Made by a program: the position numbers and the translations under genes. A stretch of DNA of 26,601 nucleotides from a virus. Positions 5,557 through 12,688 of this stretch are shown here, piece after piece. Position 1 is the first letter of the stretch; every line of letters begins with the position of its first letter. The stretch spans positions 1-26,601 of IMG/VR virus record IMGVR_UViG_3300020060_000024; one strand, given 5' to 3'. A model generated the notes under the pieces. That model saw only the letters and a list, made by a program, of their open reading frames with translations. It was not told the origin of the DNA and searched no databases.

Positions 5557-7636
5557 ATTATCTGAGAAAGATGCACAGTTTTTAGCGAGTTTTGCCAAAG
5601 AAAATTTCTTTAAGTTAAAGAATAATAGAACACAGCATGAGCGTCAATGGTACTTGAACCTGGCTTTTTATTTTGGCAGGCAAAATGTATTAGCTCAGAA
5701 CGTTAGAGGTGTAGGTACGAGACTTATTGTCCCTCCTGCACCTCCTTGGCGTGTTCGGACAGTTGTTAATAGAATTAGACCTATTATCAGAACTGAACTT
5801 TCTAAGTTAACTTCTCAAAAGCCTAGTGCTACGGTAATTCCTTCTTCTAATGAAGAAGCGGATCTTTTTGCTGCACAGGCTGGAGAACAAATCTGGGAAT
5901 CTATGTATTTTGGTAAGGACTTAAAGAAAGTTCTTAGTCGTACACTATGGTGGACTCTTGTAACTGGTACTGGGTATACTAAGACTTATTGGGATTCTAA
6001 TAAAATTGATGTTGTATCTGGTATGCCTGGAGATATTTGTTATGATCCTGAGACTCCTTTTCATATTTTAGTTCCTGATCTTAGGGAAATTGAACTAGAA
6101 AATCAGCCTTTTGTTATCCATTCCTCTACTCGTTCTCCCGAGTGGGTAAATATGCATTATAGGCAAACTTTGGATGGTAAAGAAGTTAAGCCAAATGCTA
6201 GATCCAATAATGAAATTCTTGATGATGCTTTCTTGAATCTCTTAGGGGCTAGTGAGATTGATCCAAATTCAGTCTTAATTCATGAGGTATTTATTAAGCC
6301 TGGTATGCATCCTAAATTCCCTGAGGGTGCTATGTTTACTACTACTGAAGATCAGGTAGTTCAGTTTCATGACATGTATCCTTATCAGCATAATGAATTC
6401 CCATTCGCTAAATTTGATCATATCCCTACAGGTAAATTCTATAGTGACTCTGTGATTGTAGATTTAATTCCTATTCAGAAGGAATATAACAGAACTCGTA
6501 GTCAGATTATTGAATCTAAGAATAAAATGTCTAAACCTCAGTTAACTGCTCCGGCTGGATCTATTGATGCAGCTAAGATGACTACTGAACCTGGACAAAT
6601 TGTTTTTTATAAGCCTGGTTTTGCTCCTCCTCAGCCTATTCAATTACAACCTATCCCTAATTATGTATTACAAGAGGTTCAGCAATTACAACAGGATATG
6701 GATGATATTTCAGGACAGCATGAAGTAACCCGGGGTGGTGTCCCACCTGGTGTTACTGCAGCTACTGCTATTAGTTATTTACAGGAGCAAGATGATTCTA
6801 AACTTTCGGCTACAGTAGATAGTATTGAATCCGGTGTTGAAAAAATTGCTCGGCATACTCTGTCTTATGTTGGTCAGTACTGGGATGTACCTCGTCTTGT
6901 TAAAATTACTGGGACCGATGGTTCTTTTGATAGCGCTATGTTTAAAGGTGCCCAGCTTAATGGTAATACTGATATTAGAGTGGAAGCCGGCTCTGCTTTA
7001 CCTACTTCTAAAGCGGCTAGGCAAGCTTTAATTACAGACTTTATGAAGCTAGGGTTTATTAAGCCTGAAGAAGGTATGGCTATCCTTGAAATGGGTGGCA
7101 TTACTAAGCTTTATGAAGCTGTTAAAATTGACCAGGCTCAGGCTCGTCGTGAAAATCTTAAGATGCAGAATATGGATCAGCAACTTATTATCTCTAGTAT
7201 TCAGGAATCTATGAATCCGGTTGATCCTTCTACAGGTCAGCCAATGCCTCCCCCTGTTAATGAACGTACAGGTAAGCCTATGCTTCCTGAACCTTCTATT
7301 CCTGTTAATACTTTTGATAATCATGCTATCCATATTGATACTCATAACAGGTTCCGTAAGTCTCAGGCTTTTGAATCTTTACCTCCTGCTAATCAGATTT
7401 TATTCGAGCTTCATGTTCAAAAGCATATGGAAGCAATTGCCGGAGTTCATATTGGAGGTATGCCCACTCCTGAGATGATGATTAGTATTGCTGAGCAGCA
7501 AGCTAATCAACCTCCTCCGACTGATATGAATACTCCTATGGACCCAATGATGGGTGGAGAAAACCCTGAAACTATGGAGCAACCTGGACCTGAAAGTTTT
7601 GCTCCAACTAGTGAAGAAATGCCACCACCAGAATAA
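5471..7636 (+). CDS. P22-like portal protein
   Basis: A 721-residue protein, the size of P22-type portals, forming the dodecameric ring at the DNA entry vertex. AGGAG at 5457-5461 lies 9 nt before the ATG. The N-terminal region has the pattern of this family: KLKNNRTQHERQWYLNLAFY, VVNRIRPIIRTELSKL, SGMPGDICYDPE, then ELPF-type FPFAKFDHIP and the long helices IQKEYNRTRSQIIESKN and VQQLQQDMDDISGQHE with a GVPPGVTAATAI turn (wing-to-stem region). A long C-terminal part is rich in Gln, Met and Pro (GMPTPEMMISIAEQQA and onward), as in portals with an extended barrel or tail. The coding frame and T-rich third positions are uniform throughout. Confidence 0.9.
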   Translation: MTMNMVPPPSGSLELPGQNPLIVGQAVTKLSEKDAQFLASFAKENFFKLKNNRTQHERQWYLNLAFYFGRQNVLAQNVRGVGTRLIVPPAPPWRVRTVVNRIRPIIRTELSKLTSQKPSATVIPSSNEEADLFAAQAGEQIWESMYFGKDLKKVLSRTLWWTLVTGTGYTKTYWDSNKIDVVSGMPGDICYDPETPFHILVPDLREIELENQPFVIHSSTRSPEWVNMHYRQTLDGKEVKPNARSNNEILDDAFLNLLGASEIDPNSVLIHEVFIKPGMHPKFPEGAMFTTTEDQVVQFHDMYPYQHNEFPFAKFDHIPTGKFYSDSVIVDLIPIQKEYNRTRSQIIESKNKMSKPQLTAPAGSIDAAKMTTEPGQIVFYKPGFAPPQPIQLQPIPNYVLQEVQQLQQDMDDISGQHEVTRGGVPPGVTAATAISYLQEQDDSKLSATVDSIESGVEKIARHTLSYVGQYWDVPRLVKITGTDGSFDSAMFKGAQLNGNTDIRVEAGSALPTSKAARQALITDFMKLGFIKPEEGMAILEMGGITKLYEAVKIDQAQARRENLKMQNMDQQLIISSIQESMNPVDPSTGQPMPPPVNERTGKPMLPEPSIPVNTFDNHAIHIDTHNRFRKSQAFESLPPANQILFELHVQKHMEAIAGVHIGGMPTPEMMISIAEQQANQPPPTDMNTPMDPMMGGENPETMEQPGPESFAPTSEEMPPPE

Positions 7637-7709
7637 CCAAGGGTATTGACTCTACTTATACTCTTAGATCAGAGGCCAGGGCTTCGGTACAGCCTCGAAA
7701 GGAATAATT
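7637..7709 (+). promoter_or_regulatory. Leader of the scaffold-coat genes with hairpin and repeated element
   Basis: This 73-nt gap contains TATACT at 7657-7662, a possible -10 with only a weak -35 (about 3 of 6 at 17 nt). It also holds a stem GAGGC/GCCTC (7672-7676, 7692-7696) and TACAGCCTCGAAAGGA (7688-7703), which ends in the ribosome-binding site 6 nt before ATG 7710. The last element is nearly the same as that at 4366-4383. A TTGACT at 7646-7651 has no matching -10 at the right distance. The leader may set expression of scaffold and coat; a promoter here is only possible. Confidence 0.4.
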
Positions 7710-8582
7710 ATGACCGTTAATATGGGCGAGGGCCCGGCGGACTCTGGTCAATTAAGTGCTCAAGACCAGGTTGCAAATCAGTTAGCTGGTAATAATCAAG
7801 CTTCGGATAATAGTACTGAAACCCCTGTAGCTCCTGTAACTCAAGAGCAGCCAACTATTAATCCAGCTTGGAATCCTCTTCTAGAGGTATTACCTGCTTC
7901 TTTACATGGAATGGTTACCCCTCACTTAACTAAGTGGGATCAGGGTGTCCAACAAATGGTTCAAAAGGTACACTCAGAATACGCTCCGTGGAAAGCATTC
8001 CAAGATGCTCAGTTAGATCCTGAAGCTCTTTATCAGAGTTATCAGATTCAACAGGCTCTTGAGGCCGATCCTCAGAAGTTTATTGAGGCGGTTATGCAGC
8101 ATTACGGAATGGAATTTGAGCAGGGCCAGCAGGATCAATTAGAAGAAAATGATGGAGAAGAAGAACTAGGACTGGTCGATTTTACACAGGATCCAGAGTT
8201 TCAGCGTCAGCAACAGATGACGGAAACTATGGCTCAGTATTTAATCGCTCAGCAGCAAGCCCAAGATGATGCAGCAGAGGATAAGCAATTAGATGCTGAT
8301 TTAAAGGCTGCTAAAGAAAAGCACGGTGATTTTGATGAAGATTGGGTTCTTCAAAGGGTAATGTACTTTAATGAGGATCCTGATACTGCTGTTCAAAAGT
8401 ATCATCAACATGTTCAGCAAATCATTACTAATCATCGTAATCCTAGTGCGGGTGCTCCTGTCATTATGGGTAGCGGTGGAGGAACACCAGTTACTCCTAC
8501 GGTCACTAGTAATATGAGTGGTAAAGATCGTAGAGCTTTGATGGTTCAGATGCTGGCGAATGCTCACGCGAATGGAGATTAA
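7710..8582 (+). CDS. Scaffolding protein
   Basis: A 290-residue acidic, Gln-rich protein directly before the coat gene, the usual place for a scaffold that guides prohead assembly and then leaves. The first 50 residues are polar and disordered. Residues 53-110 hold Trp/Pro-containing helices (INPAWNPLLEVLPASL, LTKWDQGVQQMVQKV). Residues 110-245 are long charged helices (DPEALYQSYQIQQALEADP, QQQAQDDAAEDKQLDADLK). A basic end (MSGKDRRALMVQML) resembles the coat-binding tail of known scaffolds. Only 3 nt separate it from the coat gene. No protease motif was seen. Identity rests on position and composition. Confidence 0.75.
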   Translation: MTVNMGEGPADSGQLSAQDQVANQLAGNNQASDNSTETPVAPVTQEQPTINPAWNPLLEVLPASLHGMVTPHLTKWDQGVQQMVQKVHSEYAPWKAFQDAQLDPEALYQSYQIQQALEADPQKFIEAVMQHYGMEFEQGQQDQLEENDGEEELGLVDFTQDPEFQRQQQMTETMAQYLIAQQQAQDDAAEDKQLDADLKAAKEKHGDFDEDWVLQRVMYFNEDPDTAVQKYHQHVQQIITNHRNPSAGAPVIMGSGGGTPVTPTVTSNMSGKDRRALMVQMLANAHANGD

Positions 8583-8585
8583 GAA

Positions 8586-9788
8586 ATGGGTGCTACTCTA
8601 GCAACTGTTTCTGCTCTTCTCAAGGAAATTTATGAGAAGGATGCGCAGGATCAGTTAAATAACGATACTATTGGTATGAAGCGAATTGAAAAAACCTCTG
8701 AGGGTGTTACTAACGAAGTAGGCGGTCGTTATGTAACTTTCCCAGTTAGAACTGGTCGTAACACTGGTATTGGTGCTCGTAATGAGAACGAAGCCCTTCC
8801 TACTGCAGGTCAGCAGAAGACTGCATCGGCTCGCGTTCCTCTTAAGTACCTTTATGGTAGTATTCGTTTAACTGGACAGACTATTTCTCTTGCTGACTCA
8901 AATTTCCAGGCTTTTGCTAGTGCTCTTGATGAAGAAATGACGGGCCTTAAGCGAGATCTTGCTAAGGATATGAACCGTCAGTTCTATGGTGCTAACACTG
9001 GTGTTATGACTTCTATTACTGCAGATGCCGCTAACTCAATTACTGTGGCTAATGCTCAGTATCTTGAAGTTGGTATGGCTATTGATGTCTTTGATATTAC
9101 TTTAGTTACTAACCGTATTTCAAACCGTCTTATTGTTTCAATTACTCCTACTACCTTCCCAGCAGCTACTGTTGTTTATTCTGGTGCTGATGGTTCTGCT
9201 TCTATTGTTGCTACTGATGTTGTTGTTCGTACTGGTAACATCAGTCGTGAAGTAACTGGTCTCGGATCTATTATCAGGGCTACAGGAATTCTCTTTAACA
9301 TTGACCCAACAGTTGAGCCTGTCTGGAAGGCTGTTGTTAATGCTAATGGTGGTACTCCTCGTGCTCTTACAGAAGCTCTTATGATTCGTGTTGTAGATGA
9401 TGTTTATACTAATGGTGGTAATACTACTGTTGGTTTAACTAGTCTCGGTGTTCGTCGAGCATACTTTAACCTTCTTAAGACTGAACGTCGACACGTTAAC
9501 ACTACTAAGTTCGAGGGTGGTTTTGAGGGTCTAGCCTTCACCACTGATAAGGGTGATGTTCCCATTGTCTCTGATGTGGATGCTCCTTATGGTGAAATTC
9601 AGTTTGTTAATGAGAAGAAGATTAAGCTTTACCAGGAAGGCGACTGGTCTTGGATGAACCGTGATGGTTCTAACCTCCAGCGTGTTATTGGTTTCGATGC
9701 CTATGAAGGTACTATGTTCAAGTACTGTGAAATTGGTACTCATCGTCGTAATTCTCATGGACTTCTTGACGACATCACTGAAGGCTAA
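8586..9788 (+). CDS. Major capsid protein (HK97 fold)
   Basis: A 400-residue protein. An N-terminal helix (TLATVSALLKEIYEKDAQ) is followed by the extended arm and P-loop-like region (TFPVRTGRNTGIGARNE), and a spine helix (FASALDEEMTGLKRDLAKDM). Residues about 148-217 form a beta-rich insertion (SITVANAQYLEVGMAIDVF and onward) that looks like an extra surface domain comparable in position to insertion domains of P22-like coats. The C-terminal half returns to the A-domain pattern (GLTSLGVRRAYFNLLKTER, QRVIGFDAYEGTMFKYCEIG). It lies directly after the scaffold and 15 nt before a terminator-like hairpin. No separate protease gene is present, so cleavage of the N-terminus is not expected. Confidence 0.88.
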   Translation: MGATLATVSALLKEIYEKDAQDQLNNDTIGMKRIEKTSEGVTNEVGGRYVTFPVRTGRNTGIGARNENEALPTAGQQKTASARVPLKYLYGSIRLTGQTISLADSNFQAFASALDEEMTGLKRDLAKDMNRQFYGANTGVMTSITADAANSITVANAQYLEVGMAIDVFDITLVTNRISNRLIVSITPTTFPAATVVYSGADGSASIVATDVVVRTGNISREVTGLGSIIRATGILFNIDPTVEPVWKAVVNANGGTPRALTEALMIRVVDDVYTNGGNTTVGLTSLGVRRAYFNLLKTERRHVNTTKFEGGFEGLAFTTDKGDVPIVSDVDAPYGEIQFVNEKKIKLYQEGDWSWMNRDGSNLQRVIGFDAYEGTMFKYCEIGTHRRNSHGLLDDITEG

Positions 9789-9803
9789 TTTTATCTGACC
9801 CCT

Positions 9804-9844
9804 CAATTAGGGCCTAGGTCTGCAATGGGCCTGGGCCCTAATTG
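9804..9844 (+). terminator. Hairpin after the coat gene, probable partial terminator
   Basis: CAATTAGGGCC (9804-9814) pairs perfectly with GGCCCTAATTG (9834-9844). The stem extends to 16 bp with two G-U pairs, leaving a 9-nt loop. It is followed by only TATTT, so termination is likely to be partial. It would reduce transcription of the downstream genes relative to the coat gene, and would protect the 3' end of the scaffold-coat message. Confidence 0.7.
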
Positions 9845-9858
9845 TATTTGGAGACATT

Positions 9859-10083
9859 ATGAAAATTGTAGCAAATGAACGGTTTTTAGATGGTAGGAAT
9901 GAGTATTTAAAGGATAAAGAATATTCTGTACCTAATGATAAAGGTTACTACTTCTGTCATATGGGATGGGCTAGGAAAGAAGGGGAACCTGAAATTCTAG
10001 AATTAGATCAACCTTCTGAGACATCTTTAGATATTCAAGATGTTGAACATAAGACAAAATCTAGATGGAGGAGTCGTGGCTAA
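9859..10083 (+). CDS. Small protein after the coat gene, unknown
   Basis: A 74-residue protein with GGAG 9 nt before the ATG. The conserved-looking part is ERFLDGRNEYLKDKEYSVP followed by GYYFCHMGWARKEGEPE, a beta-rich small fold. The C-terminal 20 residues are polar and basic. Short proteins of the form F-x-D-G-x-x-x-Y ... G-Y-x-x-G-W-A often follow coat genes in phages, and some are head-decoration or head-completion proteins. I cannot assign this one. Its last 8 nt overlap the next gene. Confidence 0.6.
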   Translation: MKIVANERFLDGRNEYLKDKEYSVPNDKGYYFCHMGWARKEGEPEILELDQPSETSLDIQDVEHKTKSRWRSRG

Positions 10084-10450
10084 ATTTGCTCCAGATATTG
10101 TCTTAGATGGTCCTGCTGATATAATTGACCAAGCAGATAAGATGATTGCTTGCTCTGCTCAACCTACTACTTTTACTGAAGCAAATGCTACATTTGCCTT
10201 AGCTGATGCAGCCATGACACCTAATACTGATTATACTAAAGCAAATGGTGATACCAATGGTAGGAAGGTTACTGTTGCAGCTAAGTCAGCCGTTACCATC
10301 GATACTTCTGGTACTGCTAATCATATTGCTTTAGTGAGTGTTGGGGACTCTACCTTACGTTATGTCACTACTTGTACGCCCCAGGGATTAACTGCAGGTA
10401 ATACTGTAAACTTTCCTGCTTGGGATATTGAAACGGCAGACCCCACATAA
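10076..10450 (+). CDS. Phage structural protein, unknown role (head region)
   Basis: A 124-residue protein. The start chosen is GTG 10076, which has GGAGGAG at 10067-10073 and gives the N-terminus MAKFAPDIVLDGPADIIDQA. The centre is EANATFALADAAMTP, DYTKANGDTNGRKVTV, SGTANHIALVS; the end is LTAGNTVNFPAWDIETADP. This layout (helical start, then a beta barrel with N-G-D-x-x-G-R-K-V and a P-A-W-D-I-E end) recurs in many uncultured phages beside coat genes. The function is not established; decoration or head-tail joining is the likely area. It is coupled to both neighbours by short overlaps. Confidence 0.65.
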   Translation: MAKFAPDIVLDGPADIIDQADKMIACSAQPTTFTEANATFALADAAMTPNTDYTKANGDTNGRKVTVAAKSAVTIDTSGTANHIALVSVGDSTLRYVTTCTPQGLTAGNTVNFPAWDIETADPT

Positions 10451-10908
10451 TGCAATGGTCAATAGGTGGTAGAAGTGCTGCTACAGCTGCAACGGCTAAT
10501 CATGTTGGTGCTTTGTTTTGGAATCCGGCTACTACTAAAGGTGTCTGGGTAACTGCTCTTTCTCTGTTTCAAACTACAGCTATAGTTTCTAATCCCAGTC
10601 TTAAAAGAGCAACTGTACTTGGATCGGCTCCTGCGGCTACTTATGTACCTACAATTGCAAATGATCATAACAGACTCATAGCTCCCCCTAGTGGTTCTGT
10701 TCTTCATATGGGTGTTTTTGGTGGTCAACCAACTCTTGAAGGTTCTGATCTATTTAAAGCTAATATCCCAGCTGCTATTGGATCAGGTTTTATGATGCCA
10801 TTTCCTGGTAGAGGAATTTATGTTCCTGCTGCTTCTGGGTTAGCTATTAATACACCTATAGGTGTTATTTTGCAACCTTTTGATTGTACATTCTTTGTTG
10901 AGGAATAA
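10450..10908 (+). CDS. Beta-rich structural protein, possible decoration or minor capsid protein
   Basis: A 152-residue protein whose ATG overlaps the previous TAA (TAATG) with no clear Shine-Dalgarno site, so it is probably made by reinitiation. The sequence is almost entirely predicted beta strands and Gly/Ala/Pro turns: KGVWVTALSLFQTTAIV, MMPFPGRGIYVPAASGLAI, IGVILQPFDCTFFVEE. The G-I-Y-V-P-A-x-S-G-L-A-I stretch resembles the cupin-like or jelly-roll edge of other phage surface proteins. No enzyme motif was seen. The role is inferred from the neighbours, which are all virion proteins. Confidence 0.6.
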   Translation: MQWSIGGRSAATAATANHVGALFWNPATTKGVWVTALSLFQTTAIVSNPSLKRATVLGSAPAATYVPTIANDHNRLIAPPSGSVLHMGVFGGQPTLEGSDLFKANIPAAIGSGFMMPFPGRGIYVPAASGLAINTPIGVILQPFDCTFFVEE

Positions 10909-11642
10909 TGCCTACATACAGAATGGCCTCTGCTGCTAATACTGCAGTTATACAAATTTGGGGACAACATTCTGGTGGATTTGTTGATGTTGCAGGTGCT
11001 TATGGATTTTATACTACACCAAGACCTATTGAACCTATTCTACAGGGAATTAAACCTGTTCTTTTCAGAGATTTTCGAGACCTTAATAGTGATCTAATTA
11101 TTCAAGACGCTCTACATGGTACTTTAGTAGATAATTTGGATATAGTACAGACCCATATCTTAGGTATTCAAGATGCTAGACACTTACAATCTGTAGATAA
11201 TTTGGTCCTTTCTCAAATCCACAATCTAATAGTTCAAGATTCGTTACAAGCTACCTTAGCTGATAACCTAGCTCTAACATTGGGTGCTATTAATTTAGCT
11301 ATTCATGATGCTTTGCATGTGACTAAAGCAGATATTGTTGACCTCGATGTGGGTATAGGAGAGGCTATGTCATTGGCGGATATACAGCTAGAGAAATTAG
11401 CTGTGCTTACAGGTAGTACCGGTAGTATGTCAGATCTGATGTTTAAGTACTACAGTGGACTAAGTGGCTTAACCCCTGTAGCTGCATTCAGTACTACTGA
11501 TCATCAGAGAACTTATTGGGAGGCTCAGACAGGTCTTACAGGTAAGTCTATGGGAGATCTAGAGGATGCTTTCTATGATTTACAGTTAATTCCTGAAGGT
11601 CCTTTGTCTGATAGAGAACTCATTTATTGGAGTAGTCTATAA
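10908..11642 (+). CDS. Structural protein with 22-residue tandem repeats
   Basis: A 244-residue protein. After a 60-residue N-terminal part, residues 63-150 hold four units of about 22 residues with the consensus L-x-I-Q-D-A-x-H-x-x-x-x-D-N-L-x-L-x-x-x-H-x (IQDALHGTLVDNL, IQDARHLQSVDNL, VQDSLQATLADNL, IHDALHVTKADIV). Such regular D-A-x-H repeats probably form a beta-solenoid or extended fibre and are known from phage virion proteins. The C-terminal 70 residues (SMSDLMFKYYSGLSG, HQRTYWEAQTGLTGKSMGDL) form a globular end typical of phage tail-associated proteins. GAGGA precedes the ATG, which overlaps the previous TAA. Confidence 0.65.
   Translation: MPTYRMASAANTAVIQIWGQHSGGFVDVAGAYGFYTTPRPIEPILQGIKPVLFRDFRDLNSDLIIQDALHGTLVDNLDIVQTHILGIQDARHLQSVDNLVLSQIHNLIVQDSLQATLADNLALTLGAINLAIHDALHVTKADIVDLDVGIGEAMSLADIQLEKLAVLTGSTGSMSDLMFKYYSGLSGLTPVAAFSTTDHQRTYWEAQTGLTGKSMGDLEDAFYDLQLIPEGPLSDRELIYWSSL
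11094..11357 (+). repeat. Protein-level tandem repeat, four 66-nt units
   Basis: Four consecutive units of about 66 nt encode the D-A-x-H / D-N-L repeats. The DNA copies have diverged strongly while the spaced Asp, Ala, His and Leu positions remain, which indicates selection on protein structure and not a recent expansion. Confidence 0.65.
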
Positions 11643-12058
11643 TGGTATATGTACCTACTGAAACTGGTCACTTTGTTAGTGAGAAGTTTGCTTATATTGC
11701 TGAGATCATTAAAGACTATGATCATGAAATGGAATTGGCTTGGATTCCACCTGAAAATAGACGTATTACTGATAAGGAACCTTTTGCAGTAATTCATAGG
11801 CCTCTTGGTGGTAAGGAATATGTAATGTTCTACATCAAAGAAGGTGAGCTAGATGAGCGAGTGCTAGCTAGAATTTTTGATGGAGACTTAAAACATACTG
11901 ATGTGCTTAAAAGACTTGAGTCTTTAGATCATGCTAAAGAGGTTATGTCTCTTAAGGAAAAGATGGAAGCTGCGGCAGAGCGACAGGATTTCATTAAATC
12001 TGTTGTAGGATCTCATAAGCATTCATTTAGACATAATGGGAAGGTGATTCCCAAATGA
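11642..12058 (+). CDS. Conserved phage protein of unknown function (head-tail region)
   Basis: A 138-residue protein; its ATG overlaps the preceding stop (TAATG). The pattern is FVSEKFAYIAEIIKDYD, ELAWIPPENRR, PFAVIHRPLGGKEYVMFYI, then DERVLARIFDGDLKHTDVL and a long C-terminal helix (EKMEAAAERQDFIKSVV), ending KHSFRHNGKVIPK. Proteins with this W-I-P-P-E-N-R and basic C-terminus occur beside adaptor genes in several actinobacterial phages. I know of no proven role. It overlaps the adaptor gene by 4 nt, which suggests that the two are made in a fixed ratio. Confidence 0.65.
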   Translation: MVYVPTETGHFVSEKFAYIAEIIKDYDHEMELAWIPPENRRITDKEPFAVIHRPLGGKEYVMFYIKEGELDERVLARIFDGDLKHTDVLKRLESLDHAKEVMSLKEKMEAAAERQDFIKSVVGSHKHSFRHNGKVIPK

Positions 12059-12684
12059 TTGTTTCTGATATTATTGGTAGGGTTCAACGCCAGTTTGGTG
12101 ATGAATCTTCAGTTCAATTAGAAGATACAGACATTATTCGTTGGATTAATGATGGTCAGAAAGATATTGTTGTTCAGAATGATTTGATGCAAACTACTGG
12201 AACTCTTCCTACAGTTCCTGGTACTAATGAATACACTTTTCCTACTGATATGCTATCAATGCATGCTATGTATTATAGTAATGAACGTCTAAAATATATG
12301 TCTCGTCAAGAATATGATGAGTATGTGAATGTATCAGATCCTGATGAAATTTCTTCTGATAAGCCTATGTTTTATACTAAATGGGGTAATAAGTTCATTT
12401 TATACCCTAAGCCTAATGTTGTTGAAACCATCAAGCTTTTGTACCTTAAGCGACCTGCTGAAGTAGATGATCCTTCTGATTCTTTAGACCTTCCTGTAGA
12501 ATATCATCCAAGAATTGTGGAGTTTTGTCTTAGACAAGCCTATGAAATGGATGAGGACTGGGATGCTTCTGCAGTTAAGGCTACTCAGTTTGATGCTGGA
12601 TTATCTATTTTAAAGGAAAAAGAACAGAATCCAGTACAACAGTATTACCCTACTGTCACAGTATTACCGGATGATCAGTGGTGA
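12055..12684 (+). CDS. Head-to-tail adaptor (P22 gp4-like)
   Basis: A 209-residue protein. The N-terminal part (VSDIIGRVQRQFGDES, then DTDIIRWINDGQKDIVVQND) and the middle (GTNEYTFPTDMLSMHAMYY, PMFYTKWGNKFILYPKP, IKLLYLKRPAEV) match the phage adaptor family whose best-known member is P22 gp4. That protein is a mostly helical subunit bound beneath the portal ring. A C-terminal helix (PRIVEFCLRQAYEMDEDW) would contact the portal. The ATG overlaps the previous stop by 4 nt. Its place 4 nt before the hub-like gene fits a short-tail assembly block. Confidence 0.75.
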   Translation: MIVSDIIGRVQRQFGDESSVQLEDTDIIRWINDGQKDIVVQNDLMQTTGTLPTVPGTNEYTFPTDMLSMHAMYYSNERLKYMSRQEYDEYVNVSDPDEISSDKPMFYTKWGNKFILYPKPNVVETIKLLYLKRPAEVDDPSDSLDLPVEYHPRIVEFCLRQAYEMDEDWDASAVKATQFDAGLSILKEKEQNPVQQYYPTVTVLPDDQW

Positions 12685-12688
12685 TGTA

